From a virus: 38,217 nt of DNA. Both the position numbers and the translations under genes were made by a program. The DNA is taken from the IMG/VR virus record IMGVR_UViG_3300046001_006174, positions 1-38,217 of that record. One strand, 5' to 3'. The notes under the pieces were generated by a model. That model had not been told where the DNA came from and did no database searches. It worked only from the letters and a program-made list of their open reading frames with translations. Shown here piece by piece: positions 35,445 to 38,217 of this stretch (positions are counted from its first letter, which is position 1; every line of letters begins with the position of its first letter).

Positions 35445-35798
35445 ATGAATAAGCCAATCGGGTCGGATTTCGACCCTGAGACCCTCGTTACCGAAGTGGC
35501 GCTCGCCATGTTCGCGGCCGAGGACACACCAGAGGCCTCTGCAGCCGTCTGGGAAGCCTACAGCGCCGACGAACAAGCCGGAATGCTGGACATGGCCCGC
35601 ACGGCTATCCGCGCCTTCTCGCAGGGCATCGCGCGCCACGGTCTGAAGCTCTTGCCGCCCAACGCCATGCCGCGTCCGACGACGGCGCAGGAGGCGGGGC
35701 TGATGATGGGGGCGGCTAAGCAGTTCTTCGAAGGCCAACAGCGGAAGACGAAGCTTGTCGGCACGCCGGGGTTGATCCTGCCGGGGCGAATGCAGTGA
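35445..35798 (+). CDS. Hypothetical structural-region protein
   Basis: A 117-residue helical protein (ETLVTEVALAMFAAEDTPEA; SADEQAGMLDMARTAIRAFS; QEAGLMMGAAKQFFEGQQRK). GGGGAAGG precedes the ATG. It may be a head-tail region accessory. It was not recognised. Confidence 0.65.
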   Translation: MNKPIGSDFDPETLVTEVALAMFAAEDTPEASAAVWEAYSADEQAGMLDMARTAIRAFSQGIARHGLKLLPPNAMPRPTTAQEAGLMMGAAKQFFEGQQRKTKLVGTPGLILPGRMQ

Positions 35799-36121
35799 TG
35801 GAAACCCTCATTCTCCTCCTCGCCGGGCACGCGATGGCCGACTACCCGCTGCAGGGCGAGTTCCTCGCTATGGGAAAGAACCGGGCCAAGCCTACGCCCT
35901 TTATTCCTTGGTATCAGGCACTTGGAGCCCATGCCCTGATCCACGGCGGCATTGTCGCGCTGATCACTGGCGTCTGGTGGTTGGGTGTCCTTGAAGCCGC
36001 TGCGCACGCTCTGATCGACGACGCCAAGTGCACCGGCAAGATCAGCTTCAACACGGATCAGGCGCTTCATGTGGCCTGCAAGCTGCTGTGGTTCTGGATC
36101 GCCTTAGCGGTGGCTCAATGA
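35798..36121 (+). CDS. DUF3307-like membrane protein
   Basis: A 107-residue protein with three or four hydrophobic segments (ETLILLLAGHAMADYPLQGE; GGIVALITGVWWLGVLEAAA; LWFWIALAVAQ) and the conserved polar residues of DUF3307 (HAMADYPLQ; HALIDDAKC). It is an inner-membrane protein of unknown function. It starts at ATG 35798 in a TGATG junction and is ATGA-coupled to the glycosyltransferase. Confidence 0.75.
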   Translation: METLILLLAGHAMADYPLQGEFLAMGKNRAKPTPFIPWYQALGAHALIHGGIVALITGVWWLGVLEAAAHALIDDAKCTGKISFNTDQALHVACKLLWFWIALAVAQ

Positions 36122-37575
36122 TCCGCTTCTGCATGGTCCGCGTCGGCCCGCGCTACCCCGCCGAATACGTCGCGATCCTGGCTGACATGATCGCCCGCAA
36201 CGCCTGCAACCTCGATGAGTTCACCATCGAGGCCGTGACGGACGCGCCTGACGAACTTCCTGAGGGCGTGGGCTACATCCCCGCCGATCCGTCGATCCCG
36301 CCTAGCTGGTGGGCCAAGGTCCAACTGTTCTCGCCCGCCATGCCGTGGGATGAGGGCGACCGGATCATCTATTTCGACCTTGATGTCTGCATCACGGGCC
36401 GTCTGGAGGATCTGACTGAGCGCAAAGGCATCATCAAGGACTGGTCGTGGCCCACTTATAATTCCTCGGTCATGGTCTGGGATCATGGCGAACATCGCGA
36501 GGCTTGGGACCGGTTTACGCCCGAGGTGATGACCGCGCCGGGTTCTATCGTCCCTCGCCATGCTCTGCCATCAGGAACGCCCAACGGCGGCGATCAAGAG
36601 TGGCTGACCCAAATCGGCGGGTGGGACTATCTGCCGGAGGATTGGTGCGTTTCCTATCGGGGTTCGGCGACCATTTGGCCCCCGGCCGGGTCCAAGGCTG
36701 TCATCTTCCACGGAGAGCCCAAGCCTTGCGACGTGAAGGATGGCTGGGTTCCTGACGTATGGAAGATCGGCGGCTTTACGGCCATTCCCGAGCTTTCAGG
36801 GGTCAACGTCAGCCACGACGCGATCTATGACAACGTGCGCGCCAATGTGCAGCGCGATCTGCCGTGGTTCACCGGCTTTGGACCGGTCAAGAAGATCGCG
36901 GTTCTGGTCGGCGGCGCTCCGTCGATGCGGGACAATGTGGCCCAGATCAAGGCGCACAAGGCGCGGGGCGCCAGCATCGTCAGCGTCAACAATGCGTGGC
37001 GGTTTCTGGTTGAGAACGGGATCACGCCAGACGCTCATGTGATGCTCGATGCCAGAGCGGAAAACGCCGCGTTCGTCGATGGGGCGCCCGAAACGACCCG
37101 CTACTTCATCGCCAGCCAGTGTCACCCGGCCGTGTTCGACGCGCTGGATGGTAAGGATGTGGTCCTGTGGCACAATGGCTTCGGCGGCAACGAAGTCCTG
37201 CGGGAAATCCTAGAGCCGTGGTGGGAGGGTCCGAACGCCCGCCCGTGCATCCTTGTTCCCGGTGGCGGAACGGTGGGCCTTCGCGCCCTGTGGCTGCTGG
37301 CGTTGTCAGGCTTCAAGACGGTCCATGTCTATGGTCTCGATAGCTCCTATGAGGGCGACCAGCACCACGCCTACGCCCAGCCGCTGAACGACGCTGAGCA
37401 ACGGATCTCCGTCCAGATGCGCGACAAGGTTTATTCCTGCGCCCGGTGGATGATCCGGCAGGCGGAAGAGTTCCGCTGGCATTGGAGCGATCTGGAGCGC
37501 GAGGGTGTCCGCCTCTTCGTTCATGGCCGGGGGCTCCTGCCCGACATTGCCAAGACCCTGCGGAGCGCGACATGA
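36118..37575 (+). CDS. Two-domain glycosyltransferase (GT-A-like + DUF115-like)
   Basis: A 485-residue protein from ATG 36118. The N-terminal ~230 residues form a GT-A-like transferase with DxD motif Asp87-Leu-Asp89 (RIIYFDLDVCITG), SWPTYNSSVMVWDHG, and a His near IFHGEPKPCD. The C-terminal half (from about residue 258: KKIAVLVGGAPSMRDNVAQI; SIVSVNNAWRFLVENGI; CILVPGGGTVGLRALWLLAL) has the Rossmann-like DUF115/MptE-like fold seen in Maf-type flagellin glycosyltransferases. It would add sugars to a virion or cell-surface acceptor. The acceptor is unknown. Confidence 0.82.
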   Translation: MIRFCMVRVGPRYPAEYVAILADMIARNACNLDEFTIEAVTDAPDELPEGVGYIPADPSIPPSWWAKVQLFSPAMPWDEGDRIIYFDLDVCITGRLEDLTERKGIIKDWSWPTYNSSVMVWDHGEHREAWDRFTPEVMTAPGSIVPRHALPSGTPNGGDQEWLTQIGGWDYLPEDWCVSYRGSATIWPPAGSKAVIFHGEPKPCDVKDGWVPDVWKIGGFTAIPELSGVNVSHDAIYDNVRANVQRDLPWFTGFGPVKKIAVLVGGAPSMRDNVAQIKAHKARGASIVSVNNAWRFLVENGITPDAHVMLDARAENAAFVDGAPETTRYFIASQCHPAVFDALDGKDVVLWHNGFGGNEVLREILEPWWEGPNARPCILVPGGGTVGLRALWLLALSGFKTVHVYGLDSSYEGDQHHAYAQPLNDAEQRISVQMRDKVYSCARWMIRQAEEFRWHWSDLEREGVRLFVHGRGLLPDIAKTLRSAT

Positions 37576-38204
37576 TCGCTCAGCAAAGCGGGTGGTGGTG
37601 GCCAGAAGGTGAGATCAGCGGGCGGCACGTCGTCATTCGAGATGTGGATGAGGCGGTTCGCAAGCTCCTAACTCACGTCAAAGGCCGTGAGCTGATCGTA
37701 CAGGCTGGCGCGAATGTCGGGGTATATCCGCTCGCCTTGGCTGATCATTTCCACGCGGTGTTCGCGTTTGAGCCCGATCCGGTTAATGCGCAGTGCCTGG
37801 CGTTAAACCTGAAGGCTCGCGACAGCCTCAATCGAGTTCACGTCTCAAGCGCGGCCTTGGGCGAGAGAGCCGGGGGCTGTGAGGTCGTCGAGGTTTCGGC
37901 CAATAACTGCGGCGCCCAACGCATCGAGCATGGCGGGTCGATCCCTGTCCTAACCATCGACGACTTCGACCTTTCGGCCTGCGATGCGATCTGGCTGGAT
38001 ATTGAGGGCTCAGAACTTGCGGCGCTTAAGGGCGCAATCCGCACCATTGAGGCCTTCTCGCCTGTGATTTGCGTTGAGGACAAAGGCCTTGGCGCTCAGT
38101 TCTTTAACACCCCCCCGAACGCCCTGCAGGAGTTCCTTGCTGGGCTTGGCTATCAGGAGGTCGATCGCATCGGCCTCGACAAGGTTTTCAGGAGAAACCC
38201 ATGA
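37572..38204 (+). CDS. FkbM-family methyltransferase
   Basis: A 210-residue SAM-dependent methyltransferase from ATG 37572. Motif I VQAGANVGVYPLALADHF (about 48-65), acidic AFEPDPVNAQCLALNL, then IWLDIEGSELAALKGA (about 148-163) are FkbM signatures. FkbM enzymes commonly O-methylate sugars. Directly after the glycosyltransferase (ATGA overlap), it probably caps the same glycan. Confidence 0.9.
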   Translation: MIAQQSGWWWPEGEISGRHVVIRDVDEAVRKLLTHVKGRELIVQAGANVGVYPLALADHFHAVFAFEPDPVNAQCLALNLKARDSLNRVHVSSAALGERAGGCEVVEVSANNCGAQRIEHGGSIPVLTIDDFDLSACDAIWLDIEGSELAALKGAIRTIEAFSPVICVEDKGLGAQFFNTPPNALQEFLAGLGYQEVDRIGLDKVFRRNP

Positions 38205-38217
38205 CCGACGCAACCCC
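38201..38217 (+). CDS. Start of next gene, cut by the window end
   Basis: ATG 38201 overlaps the methyltransferase stop by ATGA, with AGGAGAAACCC upstream. Only MTDAT is visible, so no product can be assigned. Confidence 0.6.

Noticed and set aside
1-38217. CRISPR array, toxin-antitoxin pair or known defence operon
   Set aside because: No regularly spaced repeats and no recognisable toxin or defence effector were found on either strand.

Overview
The window is one contiguous stretch of a temperate tailed-phage genome, or a circularly permuted phage contig. The DNA is GC-rich, GTG and TTG starts are common, and genes are packed with ATGA, GTGA, TTGA and TGATG junctions. The host is probably an alphaproteobacterium. 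Caulobacterales (Caulobacter, Brevundimonas, Phenylobacterium) is my best guess, from the composition and a GcrA-like helix-turn-helix protein; this is inference. No tRNA, rRNA, CRISPR array or insertion sequence was seen.

Layout. 1-3.3 kb (+): end of the late region with small genes, membrane proteins, an XhlA-like protein, a holin, an M15 endolysin and overlapping Rz/Rz1 spanins, closed by a terminator at 3357-3384. A minus-strand HNH-AP2 endonuclease gene sits inside this cassette. 3.4-4.7 kb (-): small accessory genes, including a Tad2-like (DUF2829) protein. 4.69-5.26 kb (+): a small Xre-type regulator and a release-factor-domain mini-protein behind a divergent promoter. 5.26-5.60 kb: non-coding DNA with repeated GGGTTTAC elements, the probable attP/arm-site region, next to a tyrosine integrase (5603-6628, -).

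6.6-14.3 kb (-): a long leftward early operon of many small genes, with a Lar-like zinc-ribbon protein, an HNH nuclease and an ERF annealing protein plus YqaJ exonuclease recombination pair. 14.27-15.2 kb: a lambda-like switch. A short Xre repressor and a lipoprotein lie between two clusters of the same GTGCAC operator, with a Cro-like gene diverging rightward. 15.4-16.25 kb is poorly resolved.

16.3-23.3 kb (+): rightward early operon with regulators (one GcrA-like), a DUF1064-type nuclease, DnaB-like helicase, a DUF1376 replication protein and a DnaA-domain-IV-like protein. 23.3-38.2 kb (+): terminase subunits, small genes, portal, tail-appendage proteins, scaffold, major capsid protein, and then a two-domain glycosyltransferase and an FkbM methyltransferase.

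The genes form a complete temperate cycle: integrase with lysogeny switch, recombination and replication, packaging and head assembly, lysis. The tail machinery presumably lies beyond the right end. Points most worth a second look are the duplicated operator with a probably leaderless cro, the BamE-like lipoprotein in the rex position, the Tad2-like and Lar-like counter-defence candidates, the GcrA-like protein, the GGQ-less release-factor domain, a repeated GCGCGGyCCTRARrC element in late intergenic gaps, an apparent ATC start codon at 27482, and two hairpins that bury ribosome binding sites.
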